From Macrotis lagotis (lineage: Eukaryota; Chordata; Mammalia; Peramelemorphia; Peramelidae): 64,000 nt of DNA. Positions within the stretch are counted from its first letter, which is position 1. Each line of letters opens with the position of its first letter. The notes beneath the pieces are model-generated. The model had not been told where the DNA came from, did no database searches, and saw nothing but the letters and a program-made list of their open reading frames with translations. Shown piece by piece: positions 1 to 10,839 of this stretch. The stretch is taken from NCBI RefSeq assembly GCF_037893015.1, contig NC_133659.1, forward strand, positions 18,307,246 through 18,371,245, in the 5' to 3' direction. The translations under genes and the position numbers were made by a program.

Positions 1-1059
1 TACAGATTGCTCCATCTCTGAGTAGAGAGAAAACCCATGTTGTGTTGATGTAAAGTTTGTGACTCTCCTTGACCCCAGACCTAGAAGGAACAAGAAGTAA
101 CACAAAGGACAGCATTGGGAGGCACTGAAACTCTGAACAGCCGTCATCTTTGTTTGCATAGATTCAGGTTATCCAAAGAAGCACAGAACACAAGGGAATA
201 TGGGATTTATACAGAATGTCCCCTGAGTAAATTAGGCTTCTCTGTCTACCTCTGGCCTTGACCCATTAATGGGAGCAAGATCATAGAGGCAAAATTTGTT
301 CCTTCCAATAATAAATCATTTACTCAACAAAGAAATATATAATGTTGCTCCATTGACCCCACCACCACACACACACACATTCCAGCAAACTAGTCTAGAG
401 GATGGCGGTGGAGGCAATGAGAGATGCTTTGTCATGAAGCATTTCCCTTATCTCCTTTCCCCCATGAACATAACTTTGATTCTTTCTTCCATTCTCAGGG
501 GATAGCTAACATGTTGGAGACTGCCCTGGAGGCTGTAAAAATATCACTATAAAGATTGGTCCAAAAGTGACTGGATAAGTCATTTATCACATGGAAGATA
601 GAACAATGGACATCTAATGAAAATTCTGAATTCTGAATGGGGGAATTGGATGGGTGTGGTCAGAGTCACAAATCACCCTTCATTATATCATAAAGGAATC
701 TTGAGATCTTTGGTCCTTTAATACTTTAGGGTCTTAGGCAACCTTTAGATTCTTGTTCTTACAGAAAAGACCCACTGACTTAAGGAATGTCTTCCCTAGC
801 AGTGGTGGGGTCTCCATGGTAATCAATGCTCTCTCAATTTCCTCAATGACTTCCTAAACTAATACTTAGAACTAGGTGGCAGAAGCCAGGAATCAGGGGG
901 AAGTCTTGAAGGTAGTAGATTCTTGTTCACTTGAGGTCTTCAGGTAGATGATGGGACATTGGTGTTGGAATAAAGAAAATCTGAGTTCAGATTTTTCCTT
1001 ACAGATCCTTACAAATCTTTCTGGTCCTCAGTTTTCTTATCTGAGAAAAGGGGATAAGA

Positions 1060-1240
1060 GTTTAGTAGTATTTGAAATATTGTAACACATTTTACAGATG
1101 CTATCTCCTATAATCTTCATAATAATTTGCCATAATAAGTTTAGGTACAGTTATTAACATGCTTACCCCTCAATGACTGCCAGAGGGAGGGTTAGAACTC
1201 ATTTCTGATTCCAAGTCTAGCCTTCTATGTGTTACCCTAC
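1060..1240 (-). repeat. Degraded MIR-like SINE
   Basis: It shows the MIR order read from the opposite strand: TTTTACAGATG, ATCTCCTATAATCTTCATAA, a GAACTC box and a final TCTA-CCTTCTATG. It is strongly diverged. Confidence 0.4.
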
Positions 1241-1649
1241 AATTAATCTCATGGTAAGAATTGCCACATAATGTGGGGGCCTGGGTGGGTAGGTGGAATC
1301 AGATGTCATTAGGTTTAAAATATGAAGCACTTTGCAACCTTTACAAGTGGATGATGAGCATAAGATCCTACTTTGTTCTTGAAGACATTCTTTTCTTGTT
1401 TGGGAGGTCACAGTCTTAGGTTTTAGAGTCAGAAAGGATCATAGACACTAAATGTAGCACCTTGGAGACAAGACTGAGGTGAAAAGAAATTAGAGGACTT
1501 GTCCAAGTCAGAACTTGAAGTCATGCCAATAGGAAGTTGTGCTAGGTGGTCTTTGAGATTCTTATAATTGAGTGAAATTCTGCAGTCCTATAAAACCCAA
1601 TTCCCACCAGGACTCAGTGGAACTGATCTTGATCTAAGTGGGATACAGA

Positions 1650-1835
1650 CTAGTGGAGGAAGATGCTGTGGTTCTTGAACTTTGTTATCAAAGAAGACCC
1701 AAATAACAACACTACATTTGAGGCAAATGACAGTGTGTCCAGCTGTGGCTGATCAGACCAAAATGAGCTCGGAATGCTTGACCACAGGCCGGGCACAAAT
1801 AGTCTATGTAACCCCCTGGGATGGATACTCTAAAC
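1650..1835 (+). repeat. Unnamed interspersed repeat, copy 1 (pairs with 21300-21460)
   Basis: It shares a collinear string of words with 21300-21460: TTATCAAAGAAG-CCCAAA, ACTA-TTTGAG-CAAATGACAGT, TGACCAGACC, GAGCT-GGAATGCT-ACCACAGG. I cannot name the family. Confidence 0.6.
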
Positions 1836-2059
1836 TTAGGGATGGCATGTTTCATTTGAGCTGTTTTAAATCTATCTTCCTCATAGAGCACAGTACCATC
1901 ACAGATGAGGGTGATGCTACTCCAAGAGAGAAGGGATTGGATTGAATGGCCTCTGACATCCTCTAAATGCTAAGATTTAGGGATCTAAGGACTCTATGAT
2001 CTGGGGGGAAAACAGCCTTCTAGAACTTCAGAGAAAGATGGGATATATTATTAGGCTTA

Positions 2060-2290
2060 GAGTCGCAAAGATGGTTCCGATCCTGCTTTAGTCAATCTAC
2101 AGTTGAGGAACCATGGGCAAGTGACTAAGTTCTCTCTTCCTGTTTCCTCATCTCTAAAGTGGGGATTAATCATAGCACCAATTTCATAGGATCAGGCTAT
2201 TGGGAGCATCAGATGAGATAATGTATAAAAATATTTTTTTAGACCTCAAAGTTCAATGTGAATATTATTATTATTGTTATGGGTTACTAG
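2060..2290 (+). repeat. MIR-like SINE
   Basis: It contains the MIR core order: CATGGGCAAGTGACT, TTTCCTCATCTCTAAAGTGGGGAT, AGATGAGATAATGTATAAA. The orientation is sense. Confidence 0.55.
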
Positions 2291-2516
2291 GTGGCAGAAG
2301 CCAGGACTCAGGAAGACTCATCTTCCCGAATTCAAATATGGCCTAAGATACTTACTAGCTATGTGGACAAGTCATTGAATCCTATTTGCTTCAGTTTCCT
2401 CATCTGTAAAATGACCTGGAGAAGGCAATGGCAAACCATTCCAGTTTCTTTGCCAAGGAAATCCCCAGCAAGGTCATGAAGAATCTGATATGACTGAAAA
2501 ACTTGAACGAGACAAC
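2282..2516 (+). repeat. Marsupial tRNA-headed SINE with RTE-like tail
   Basis: The tRNA-like head TACTAGGTGGCAGAAG is followed by TTCAAATATGGCC, CAGTTTCCTCATCTGTAAAATGA, then the tail GGAGAAGGCAATGGCAAACC, CCAGTTTCTTTGCCAAG and ATGACTGAAAAAC. The tail resembles the 3' end of BovB/RTE LINEs. Confidence 0.8.
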
Positions 2517-2787
2517 TTCTCTATACTGCTCCACACCGTTCTAAATTTTAATAAAAGGAATGGGACCTCATCTCTTCTTTGTGATATTCCCCTCCACAAC
2601 CTGGTTTCTGGTTATCCATTCAATTAAAATGATGATAACTATCCATTGTGCCTTGAGAATTTGATTTGCTGATCTCTGCCCTGAGCTGTATCCAGGGTGC
2701 TCTGAGGCTGAAATGGGCAAAGAGGTGTGAGACACTTTGAAAAACCTTAAATTGCCGATTATTATTATTATGGATTTGACTCAGGTT

Positions 2788-2900
2788 CTTTGATAAAATG
2801 AGTTGGATAAGGAAATGGCCAACCACCCTAGTATCTTTCCCAAGAAAACTTCAAATAGGGTCACAAAGAGTCAGACCTGATTGAAATGAGTGAAAAAATG
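2788..2900 (+). repeat. RTE-like SINE tail fragment
   Basis: AAAATGAGTTGGA, AAGGAAATGGCCAACCACCC, TATCTTTCCCAAGAAAAC and CACAAAGAGTCAGACCTGA correspond to the tail part only of the SINE at 2282-2516. Confidence 0.7.
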
Positions 2901-3308
2901 TCTTTCTTACAAAGTTTATAGGCTGAGAAAATGGGCATGCGGAACAGTGATTATTGAAGATCCCTCAGTTGCCCCTTTTTTAACTATGTCAAAATTCATC
3001 TTTGTCAAAATCATTTGATATTTTCCTCTACTTCAGACATCTTAAGAATTGATTCCTCCAAATCGTTTTGCCTTCAGCACTGGATTCCCTTGTAACAGTT
3101 TACTTGGTCTCTATCCTTTCCATATTCTTTATCTTCCTCTCTATCTTCATTTTCTTCAGATCATCAGGAGCTTAAATGTTGTAGCCCAAACATAATGATT
3201 CTATTGTTATCAATGAAGAGGCTAGTTGGCCATAATAATCTTGATAGATCTGTTCCATTTTCTCTTTATTTGTTATCTTTTCAATTTCAACCTTACTAGC
3301 TCTTGAGA

Positions 3309-3617
3309 GTAGCTACATAGTGCAGTGGATTGTGCACTATCTTGGAGTCAGGAGGACAGGAGTTCGAATCTGTCCTCAGACGCTTGACACTAACTAGTTG
3401 TGTGACCTTGGGAAAATCACTTAATCCTGATTGCCTTGAATCCAGGGCCATCTTCAGTCATCCTGATCCATATTTGACCACTGGATCCAGGTGGTTCTGA
3501 AGGGGAAAAGGAGGGTGGTGACTTAGCACAGCTCCTCATCCAAATCCAATTCACAGGGATGTTATGGCATCACCTCCCAAATGTCATAGCTTTCTTTGAG
3601 AATGAAGGACCAACATC
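3309..3617 (+). repeat. Long marsupial SINE (tRNA head plus 150-bp body), with TSD
   Basis: The pol III-type head has A-box-like TAGTGCAGTGG and B-box-like GAGTTCGAATC. The body is CCAGGGCCATCTTCAGTCATCCTG, GTGACTTAGCACAGC, TTATGGCATCACC and GAATGAAGGACCAACATC. An 11-bp target-site duplication AGCTCTTGAGA flanks it (3298-3308, 3618-3628). Confidence 0.85.
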
Positions 3618-3824
3618 AGCTCTTGAGATGATATAGTTTCATTGATCTTTCCAAGCTTGTATAGTGACTATTTTGAAAGCATTGATTTTTCATAGAACAA
3701 AATTCATAATTAAGTTTCGAAAACATAAACTAAAATCACTGAGATTCCTTGATAGATATGATAACAGAGGCAACTTTGTTTGATGAGCCTCTGATTTATT
3801 AGATGGTCCACAAACAAAGATACT

Positions 3825-4160
3825 CCACCTCTTGGATGTTCTCCATGCCTCTCAATCTCCTCTGATTGGATTCCTTTGTGTTCTTTCAAGTCTCAGTTTC
3901 CTCAGGAAGCCTTTTCCAAGCCCTTTTCATTCCAGTGCCTTCCCTCTCTTGTTTCCTATTTATCCTCTATGTAGGATAACTATTTATTTATTTGTTTGTT
4001 TGTATGTTTATTTGTTTGTTGTCTCCCCTTTAGATTGTGAGTTCCTTGATGGTAGGAACTATCTTTTGCCTATCTTAATTTTCCCATTGCTTAGAAAAGT
4101 GTCTGACATTTACTGGGTACTTAATAATTGTTTGTTGATTGACTGCATACCCCCTCAGCT
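3825..4160 (+). repeat. L2/CR1-type LINE 3' end
   Basis: CTTTTCCAAGCCC is followed by the L2 3' signature TAGATTGTGAGTTCCTTGATGG, TAGGAACTATCTTTTGCC and GTACTTAATAATTGTTTGTTGATTGA. The open frame here is an artefact of this relic. Confidence 0.75.
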
Positions 4161-4271
4161 ACTCTCTTTTCACCTGTGATTTGTGTCAGAAACTGTTTGG
4201 AGCAATTTGGAAAAGAGAGTCACTGACTAGAGGATTTATCCAAATCCCACCAAATTAGCTGCGAGAACAGT

Positions 4272-4351
4272 AGAAGCAGCAGCAGCAATAATATTAGTAG
4301 TAGTACTACTACTACTACTACTACTAGCAGTAGTATATAGCGATGATGATG

Positions 4352-4382
<31 letters not shown>

Positions 4383-4440
4383 AAGTAGTCTTATTTAAGA
4401 AGTAGCAGTAGCAATAGGAATAGCAATAGCAACAGCAGCA
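4272..4440. repeat. Composite triplet microsatellite (AGC/TAG/CTA/GTA)
   Basis: AGC repeats are followed by TAG repeats, then CTA repeats (about 4304-4325), then GTA repeats (about 4352-4389) and imperfect AGC/AAT triplets. The TAG and CTA blocks are reverse complements, so the tract is partly self-complementary. Confidence 0.9.
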
Positions 4441-4441
4441 A

Positions 4442-5150
4442 AGGCCAATGACAATCACAATGCCTACCTAGGAATTGGTTGGACAATACAGGGTCAAGGT
4501 AAAATATAGAATGCCTAATTACTACTCCCATAAATGCCCTGATGAGGATTAAGAATGAATTTCCCAGTAGCCATTAATAATAAGTTGGGACACTAGGTAA
4601 ATAATTTTACTAATGTGACCACTGAATCTTTTATGTTTGGCATTCCTTTTGTGTGTGTAGGAAAAAATGACCTTTCCCTTACTTGCTTCACATTGTAAAC
4701 AATACATATCACTCCTTCATTTTGGGAGGAGAACCTAGAGGTCAAAAATCTCCAGTATGAACAAAACTTCTCCAGTCCTTACACTGGAAATTGAAGAGAC
4801 TGAAGAAGAGACTAACTCCATGTGCCCCCCCACCCTCTTGCCCCATTATAACAACCCAACCTAGTCCAAACTGCATAGGTTCAGTATCTTTTAATACCTT
4901 CAGTACTTTCTGGACTCAGCATTGGCCAATTAATATTAGATTCTCCAGAAGCAAAATTGAGAGGGCCCAAAGGTCAATAGAATCCATAATAATTTGCAGT
5001 ATATTACCAATGAAGATTTGCCCAAAAGGAGTGATTAAAAAGATACCGTTATTAACATGTATGACCAAATTGGAGTTACCCTGGTTCTACAGAAAGAGGA
5101 AAGGGTACTGGAGAGAAAACCCAGGGATAATAAATTCTTTTGGGGTTTTT
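4442..5150. other. No recognised feature
   Basis: AT-rich single-copy-looking DNA without exon-like signals. The open frame at 4791-5174 has no recognisable domain, and its end overlaps an old repeat at 5150-5280 (an AAGCATTTA...AGGAGCTTACCTTCTAAAT relic). Confidence 0.5.
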
Positions 5151-5280
5151 TTTGGTCTATTATCAAGCATTTAATTTTTCTTCTCTCCTAACCAACACTT
5201 TAAGGGAAAAAAGGAAACAAACGCTTATAACAAATGCAAAGAGAGAAAGCCCCTGGCCATAAGGAGCTTACCTTCTAAAT

Positions 5281-5790
5281 AGGGAAGAGAAGACATATGA
5301 GGAAGGGAATTAAGGTGCAAAAACACAAATATGGTGATTAGAATCCTTGGAGATCACTTTGTCTTCCTTTTATAGAAGCAATGATATCCATTGGATTACC
5401 AGTTAGAGAATGGGAGAAAGCAGCTGCACAGACTATATCAGGATAAATAGGAGACAAAGTGACCCCCCAGGAGTGTTGGACTGAATGGTGGCTTCTGGTC
5501 TGACCTCTAGAAATCTATTCTTGAGGGTGGTGCAGCAGCAGTAGTTAAAGAAGAAGAGAAATTGATGACCATCCTAAATGTAGACAGCACTTTTATTTAA
5601 ACTTTTACCTCATTCTTTCAATCAAGTCAACAAACATACTTTCAGAGCATTTCACTAGATGCTTGGTGAAAGAATGTAATGCCTCTCTGTACTGTACAGC
5701 TCTTTTCTTCTTTCTCCTGACTCTAACAACTAGAAAAGGGTAGAATAAAAGCACTCAGTCTGAATCTTGGTCTCCTGAGAAGGTTGGTGT
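5281..5790. other. No recognised feature
   Basis: I see no gene and only vague repeat-like words (for example TTATTTAAACTTTTACCTCATTC). Nothing here supports a call. Confidence 0.4.
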
Positions 5791-5840
5791 GGAACTTTCT
5801 TCTTTAATCACCCCCCCTCTCTCTGTATGTGTGTTTTTCT

Positions 5841-5928
5841 CCCTCTCTCCCTCCCTCCCTTCCTTCCTTCCTTCCTTCCTTCCTTCCTTCCTTCCTTCCT
5901 TCCTTCCTTCCTTCTTTCCTTTCTTCCT
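5841..5928. repeat. (CTTC)n microsatellite
   Basis: CCCT then pure TTCC tetramers. The overlapping open frames translate to LPSF/SFLP repeats and are not genes. A (CT)n run follows at 6041-6070. Confidence 0.95.
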
Positions 5929-6304
5929 GTTTTCTTTCTGTCCTATTGTCCACCTTTCCTCCTCCTCTTTGCTCTGTTTCTAATCATTTTCCAGTGTGTA
6001 TCTATCTGTGTGGGTCTCTGTTCTAACTGCCTCTCCCTGCTTCTCTCTCTCTCTCTCTCTCCCTCTCTCTTTCACATACTCAGACTTTTCATTCAAACAA
6101 TGGAGAATGAACCTTTTAGCTAAACAAATCCAATGTATCAACCAAAAGCCTCCATTACACAGAAGCAGCCTTTACAAGATCTATGTAAAAGGAATGGACT
6201 CTAGAGGAAAAAAAAAACAGAAACAAAAACATCTGTCTCACCAGATGGAGGTGAGTGGAGGGGGGGTTACAACCCTACATTTCTACAAATTCTTGCTAAG
6301 TACA

Positions 6305-6435
6305 TTGTGAGGCAGGGCTACAGGAAGAAACAGATGTGGAAACAAAGACCTGAGTTCAAGTACTAACTCCCACATATACTCATTGGGTAACCCTGAGCAA
6401 GTCACTTAGACTCAGGTTCCTTGGGCATCTCTCCA
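6305..6435 (+). repeat. Degraded SINE
   Basis: GACCTGAGTTCAAGTACTAAC and CCTGAGCAAGTCACTTAGACTCAGGTTCC are typical SINE head and core words. Confidence 0.5.
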
Positions 6436-6539
6436 AGATGGCTAAATATAGAAAAATGGATAAATTCTGCTGGTGAAGTGACTTTCCTCACTGGGATTTC
6501 TCCAGACTTTAAAAATCACAGGTGAATTTATGTAAGTAC

Positions 6540-6680
6540 AATTTATCTATACCTATGATTTATATATACATATATCGGTATCTCAAGATAGACACATATA
6601 TGCATATATAGACATATATATGTCTATATATATACAATATATTTATATATATCTAATATGAATTTATATGTTTATGTGAA
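6540..6680. repeat. TA-rich tandem repeat (TATACA/TCTATA)
   Basis: Imperfect TATATACATA and GACATATA units. Simple sequence. Confidence 0.8.
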
Positions 6681-7059
6681 TGTGTATTATAGAGGGAAAA
6701 TGAAAAATATAGGCATCTGAGAGGGGAAGAAGGCAGGCAGCCAATTGCCAAATGTAAATGGTCACAGAAGAATTTCCAGAGTTGGATTTATTTGATTTAG
6801 ATCATTAAAAATATGAGGTTGCAAGGCAATGGGTTGGTTATAAGACAAAGGAGAGGAGTGGAAAATTGAAATTGAAAACAAATTTCAGGCATAGCATACA
6901 GAGAGAGCATAAACCTGGATGGGAGAAAGTGGAGAACATTTACAAGAGATGTCTACTGGTGCAATTTGGCTAGAGTCAAGAATCTATGGATCTTAGAACC
7001 CTCTATTTATAGAGAGCTAGAAGGAACCTTGTAATGGCTTCATATCACATCTCTAATAG

Positions 7060-7295
7060 TTGTTTAGAATATTGGACCTGGTGACAGGAAAAAATTAGTT
7101 CAAATCTTGCCTTTAAAACATATTATGTGACATTGGTAAAGTATTTAACAGCTGTCTACCTCATTTTCCTCATCTGAAAATGGCAATAACATAAGGATCT
7201 TCCTTCTAGGGTTGTTGTGAATATTAAATGAGATAACATTTGTAAAGTCCTTTGCAAATTGTAAAACCGTATTTAAATGCTAACTAATATTATTA
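7060..7295 (+). repeat. MIR-like SINE
   Basis: TTAGTTCAAATCTTGCC, CCTCATTTTCCTCATCTGAAAATGG, GGGTTGTTGTGAATATTAAATGAGATAA and GTAAAGTCCTTTGCAAA appear in the correct sense order. Confidence 0.65.
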
Positions 7296-7340
7296 TTGGA
7301 ATCCATTAAACCCATTGTCACCACCCATCACTGCCACCAC

Positions 7341-7363
7341 CACCCTCCTCCTCCTCCTCCTCC

Positions 7364-7394
<31 letters not shown>
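7341..7394. repeat. (CCT)n(CAT)n microsatellite
   Basis: CCT trimers pass into CAT trimers. The open frame over it is a proline/histidine run and is not a gene. Confidence 0.95.
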
Positions 7395-7395
<1 letters not shown>

Positions 7396-8079
7396 TCAGT
7401 GCCCTAGACAACTTCCTAGAACCACAAATTAGAATTCCCCATATTCTATTCAGCTGTATTCTGTTCAGCAATAGCATCTCCAGTCCAGTTCAATAAATTA
7501 AAAACAAAATATGAGAATCATTTGCAATACTTATTCCTTTGAAAACATAGGCATTCCCACTTTTGAACAACTGATGTATATTTAAATAAGTTCATACTTT
7601 TTTGATGATTCTTTCCCTTTATTTTCTTTTCTCTTAAATTGAACCTGAAAAAATTCCATTCACAAGAAAGTTTAGCCATGGATGTTGGGAAGTAGACTTT
7701 CAGAGGGAGTAAATGCATTAAGGAACATGTGCCTCCTCTAACCCTATTTCCACAGGTTGGGTCATTCCTTTGGGTGGCAGAGAACTCTATTTAACAGCAC
7801 AGTTATGTGAGGTTTGCAGTTTATAAGCCACTGTAAGAGGCTCAGTATAATTGGATCAATGGAATATCTGGACCTTAAGAAATTTTCTTCATTCTTCTCA
7901 TTATGAGGAAATAGACATCTTCCTTTCCCCCCATGACACAGTGTGGGGAAATAATTATTCAATCACAGAAATTCTGAGTTAGAAGGAACCTAAGAAGTCA
8001 TCTAGTCCAGCTCACATTTGAATCCCTCAACAACTAATCATATGAGTCATTTTCTTATATCTTCTTGAAGACCTCAAGT

Positions 8080-8220
8080 GAAGTGGAAGCTATTTCCTTC
8101 CAAAGCAGCCTATCCCACAATGGGATAGCTCTAATTACCTCCATCCCCTGTGCCTCGAATGATTCCCAGCACATAGAGATGCCAATAAATGCTTTTTGAT
8201 TGATTGATTGTTGGAGTATT
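8080..8220 (+). repeat. L2 3' end relic
   Basis: GCACATAGAGATGCCAATAAATGC plus TTGATTGATTG resembles the L2 terminus. Confidence 0.5.
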
Positions 8221-8224
8221 TTCC

Positions 8225-8600
8225 TTATATCAAACTTCAATGTGACTCTAATGACCTCCCATTTTTCCTATTTCCAACCTGATTCCAAGCAGAACAAATA
8301 TTTCCCTCTCCTGGGTGACAGTGCTTCAAATAATTCAAGACAGTTATAGTGCCCCCCCCAGTCTCCTGTTCTAAAGTAAACCTACATCTAGTTAATTCAG
8401 TTTATTTTATGGAATGGTTGACAATCTCAATTTGGAAAAAGTAGTATTTGTTGGGGGTGGGAGGAGCAGGGACTAACATTTCTTCTATGTTCATTAGCTA
8501 ATAACCAGCTTTTACAGAGAAATTATTTTAGCATCATGAATTAACCAAGGCAAAGACAATCTCCATTATGGAAGACAAAGTCAGAGTTCTATAGGACAAA
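8225..8600. other. No recognised feature
   Basis: No exon signals and no repeat I can name. The L1 leader starts just after. Confidence 0.4.
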
Positions 8601-8608
8601 AGGGAACT

Positions 8609-9370
8609 TCAGGCCAAGATGGAGGACAGAAGACAGGCACAGTTCTAAAGTCTCCTGATCTCTTCTCCATCTATCATATGAAACAAACCTCTTAAAAGAA
8701 ATCTGACCCACAAAAGCCAGAAAGAAAAGCCAGGAGAAAGAACATCTACCTCAGGATTTGTTTCCAGCAGCAGCATTGGCCGAATTTGTGTGGGTGAGTC
8801 TGGGCTCAGAGGGAGGATCAGCCCCAGATCAGCCAGATTAACAGCTGAATTGGAACCAGGAGTCTAAGGGCCAGAGAGCCGGACCTGCTGGCCTGCTGGA
8901 TCAGCGGTGGGGCTGGATGACAGGGGCTTAGGTCGGCTGGGGAGTAAAGGCACTTGTGTTGGTGCTATCCCCCTGGAGCTTGGGGACAGGGCTGGGGGGA
9001 GAGTTCTGGTGCAGGAGAGCTGGGGACACCATCCTGGGCTCCTCTGGTCCCATTACAATTCAGACCTCCTCCCAAACAAACAAATGCAAACTACTTCTGC
9101 CTCAGGCCCAGGTGTGTGAGCAGAGGAACCAGCCCAGCTGAAGAATGACCTCAGGCCAGTGTAAAGCCCACCATTGATTGAAGGCAAAAGAACTCAATAG
9201 CTCCAACCCCTCCCTTCAAGCAAAGGGAGAAGGCCTCAGTCAAGGTCACAGACACTCCAGAGAAAGCAACCAGTACCTCCTACTGGCCAGCCAGAGAAAC
9301 TGTACTCAATGAGTAAAGCCTTTAGCAATCCCAAGCCCCAGTGAACCAGACCCTCCACAACTCAAGGTCT
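8609..9370 (+). mobile_element. L1 LINE 5' leader (marsupial)
   Basis: This G/C-richer stretch begins at about CAGGCCAAGATGG, runs straight into an L1 ORF1 start, and contains the YY1-like core AAGATGG near its 5' end, as many L1 leaders do. The exact 5' boundary is estimated. No target-site duplication was found. Confidence 0.65.
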
Positions 9371-9377
9371 TAGCAAA

Positions 9378-9839
9378 ATGAAGAAGGGTCAGCAGAAAGG
9401 TGGATCCATAGAAAAATTCCTGGAAGGGAAAGATGCCAACCCAGAGAGACCTGGAACCTCTGAGGAGAATACAATCTGGTCTCCAGCACAGAAAGACTTC
9501 CTTGAAGAAATAAGGAAGGAGCTTAAAAATTTGGGAGAGACAATTAATACCTTGAAACAAGAAAACAAAACCTTAGAAAGTACAATTGGACAAATACAAA
9601 AGGAGAATAAATCTCTCAGATCATCAATTGGACCAATACAAAATGAGAATAAATCTGTCAGATCGTCAAATGAGCAAATGCAAAAAGAAATTAATTCTCT
9701 CAAAACCTCAATTGGTCAAATGGAAAGCTCTTTCAAAATTAGAATTGACCAATTGGAAAAGGAGTTGCAAAAGGTTAATGAAGAAAAGTCCTCCCCCCAA
9801 AAAAAAGAATGGAGTCTACAGAAATTAATGACTACATGA
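9378..9839 (+). pseudogene. L1 ORF1 (ORF1p), N-terminal and coiled-coil part
   Basis: The 153-codon open frame begins MKKGQQKGG. It contains a long coiled coil built from a 14-residue (two-heptad) unit repeated about four times at residues 56-118 (pattern I-G-Q-I-Q-K-E-N-K-S-L). ORF1p is an RNA-binding trimeric chaperone of L1 retrotransposition. The frame stops at TGA 9837-9839. Homologous sequence continues downstream, so the element is broken. The antisense open frames over this interval are shadows. Confidence 0.85.
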
Positions 9840-10325
9840 GACAGCAAGAGTCAGTTAAACAAAACCAAAAAATTAGAAAAAATAGAAGCAAATGTAAAAT
9901 ACCTCATCAACAAAACCACTGACCTGGAGAATAGATCGAGGAGGGGCAACCTGAAAATTATAGGACTTCCTGAAAACATTGAAGAGAAAAAAAAAAAAAA
10001 ACCTGGACTTAATATTACAGGATCTAGTGATGGAAAACTGCCCTGATATCATGGAATCAGAGGGCAAAGTAGTTATTGAAAGAGTACATTGATCCCTACC
10101 AGAAAAAGATCCTAAAATGAAAACACCAAGGAATGTTGTGGCCAAACTCCAGAACTATCAGATAAAAGAGAAAATCCTGCAAGCAGCCAGAAAGAAACAA
10201 TTTATATATCAAGGAGTCACAGGAAGGATCACGCAGGACCTGGCTGCATCAACATTAAGGGATTGAATGGCTTGGAACCAGATATTTAAAAGAGCAAGGG
10301 AGCTTGGAATGCAGCCAAGAATTGA
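9840..10325 (+). pseudogene. L1 ORF1 continuation (RRM and C-terminal domain), broken
   Basis: Short frames beyond the stop keep L1 ORF1 signatures: TTDLENRSRRGNLKI, IIGLPE, AARKKQ, and GRITQDLAASTLR followed by ARELGMQP. There are frame shifts around the poly-A run at about 9991 and an internal stop at about 10263. Similarity ends near 10325, so ORF2 and the 3' UTR are absent. Confidence 0.8.
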
Positions 10326-10528
10326 TAGGAAAAAAGGAACAGCTAAAAAGGGGGGAGTAACAGATATTTAAGCTTGTAGGACTTTTGAATTTTGGCCATC
10401 AGAAGTCCAACCATAGTCCATTATGGGATCATGACTTAGTCTAATACAATCATGTTCCATACTTCTTTGCTTTGCCAATCACAAGTAAATATTCTAATAA
10501 GGAAATTAATTCAAATTAAGTTCCTAGA

Positions 10529-10587
10529 GTGTTCCATGGACTATGTTAAATGTTAGGAGTACAAAAAAGGTGAAACCATGGACTATA
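10529..10587 (+). repeat. 59-bp direct repeat, copy A
   Basis: It matches 11721-11779 at 56 of 59 positions, the last 45 identical (10543-10587 and 11735-11779). It lies inside an old GTTCCAxGxAC...GTTAAATGTTAGGAGTAC repeat family. See the matching finding. Confidence 0.9.
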
Positions 10588-10669
10588 CCCTCAAGGAATC
10601 CTAACATTTTGTGTTCTTAGGAATCTTTAAGCTCTGAAATTCTCTGTTCTAAGATTCCTATTTCTCATA

Positions 10670-10820
10670 TTTTCTATGTTCTGATGTCCCATGCCCATCC
10701 CAGATCTGATGCTTTTTAGTTCTAGTCTCTGTGTCTGTCTTGATATCCCCAAAGTCAAGCATTGTACCTTGTACAACATGGAAGTTTAATAAATGCTTGC
10801 AGAATAAGTGAAAGAATGGT
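10670..10820 (+). repeat. L2 3' end
   Basis: CTGTCTTGATATCCCCAAAG, GCATTGTACCTTGTACAACATGG and TTTAATAAATGCTTGCAGAAT are L2-terminal words. Confidence 0.6.
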
Positions 10821-10839
10821 CAAGGTGTCCTCTCATTGT

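Noticed and set aside
4272..4440. Triplet array considered as a CRISPR-like or coding repeat
   Set aside because: Simple trinucleotide sequence without spacers, in a mammalian genome.
5789..6310. Several overlapping open frames with LPSF repeats
   Set aside because: They translate a CTTC microsatellite.
9389..9703. 104-codon minus-strand open frame
   Set aside because: Antisense shadow of the L1 ORF1 coiled-coil region.
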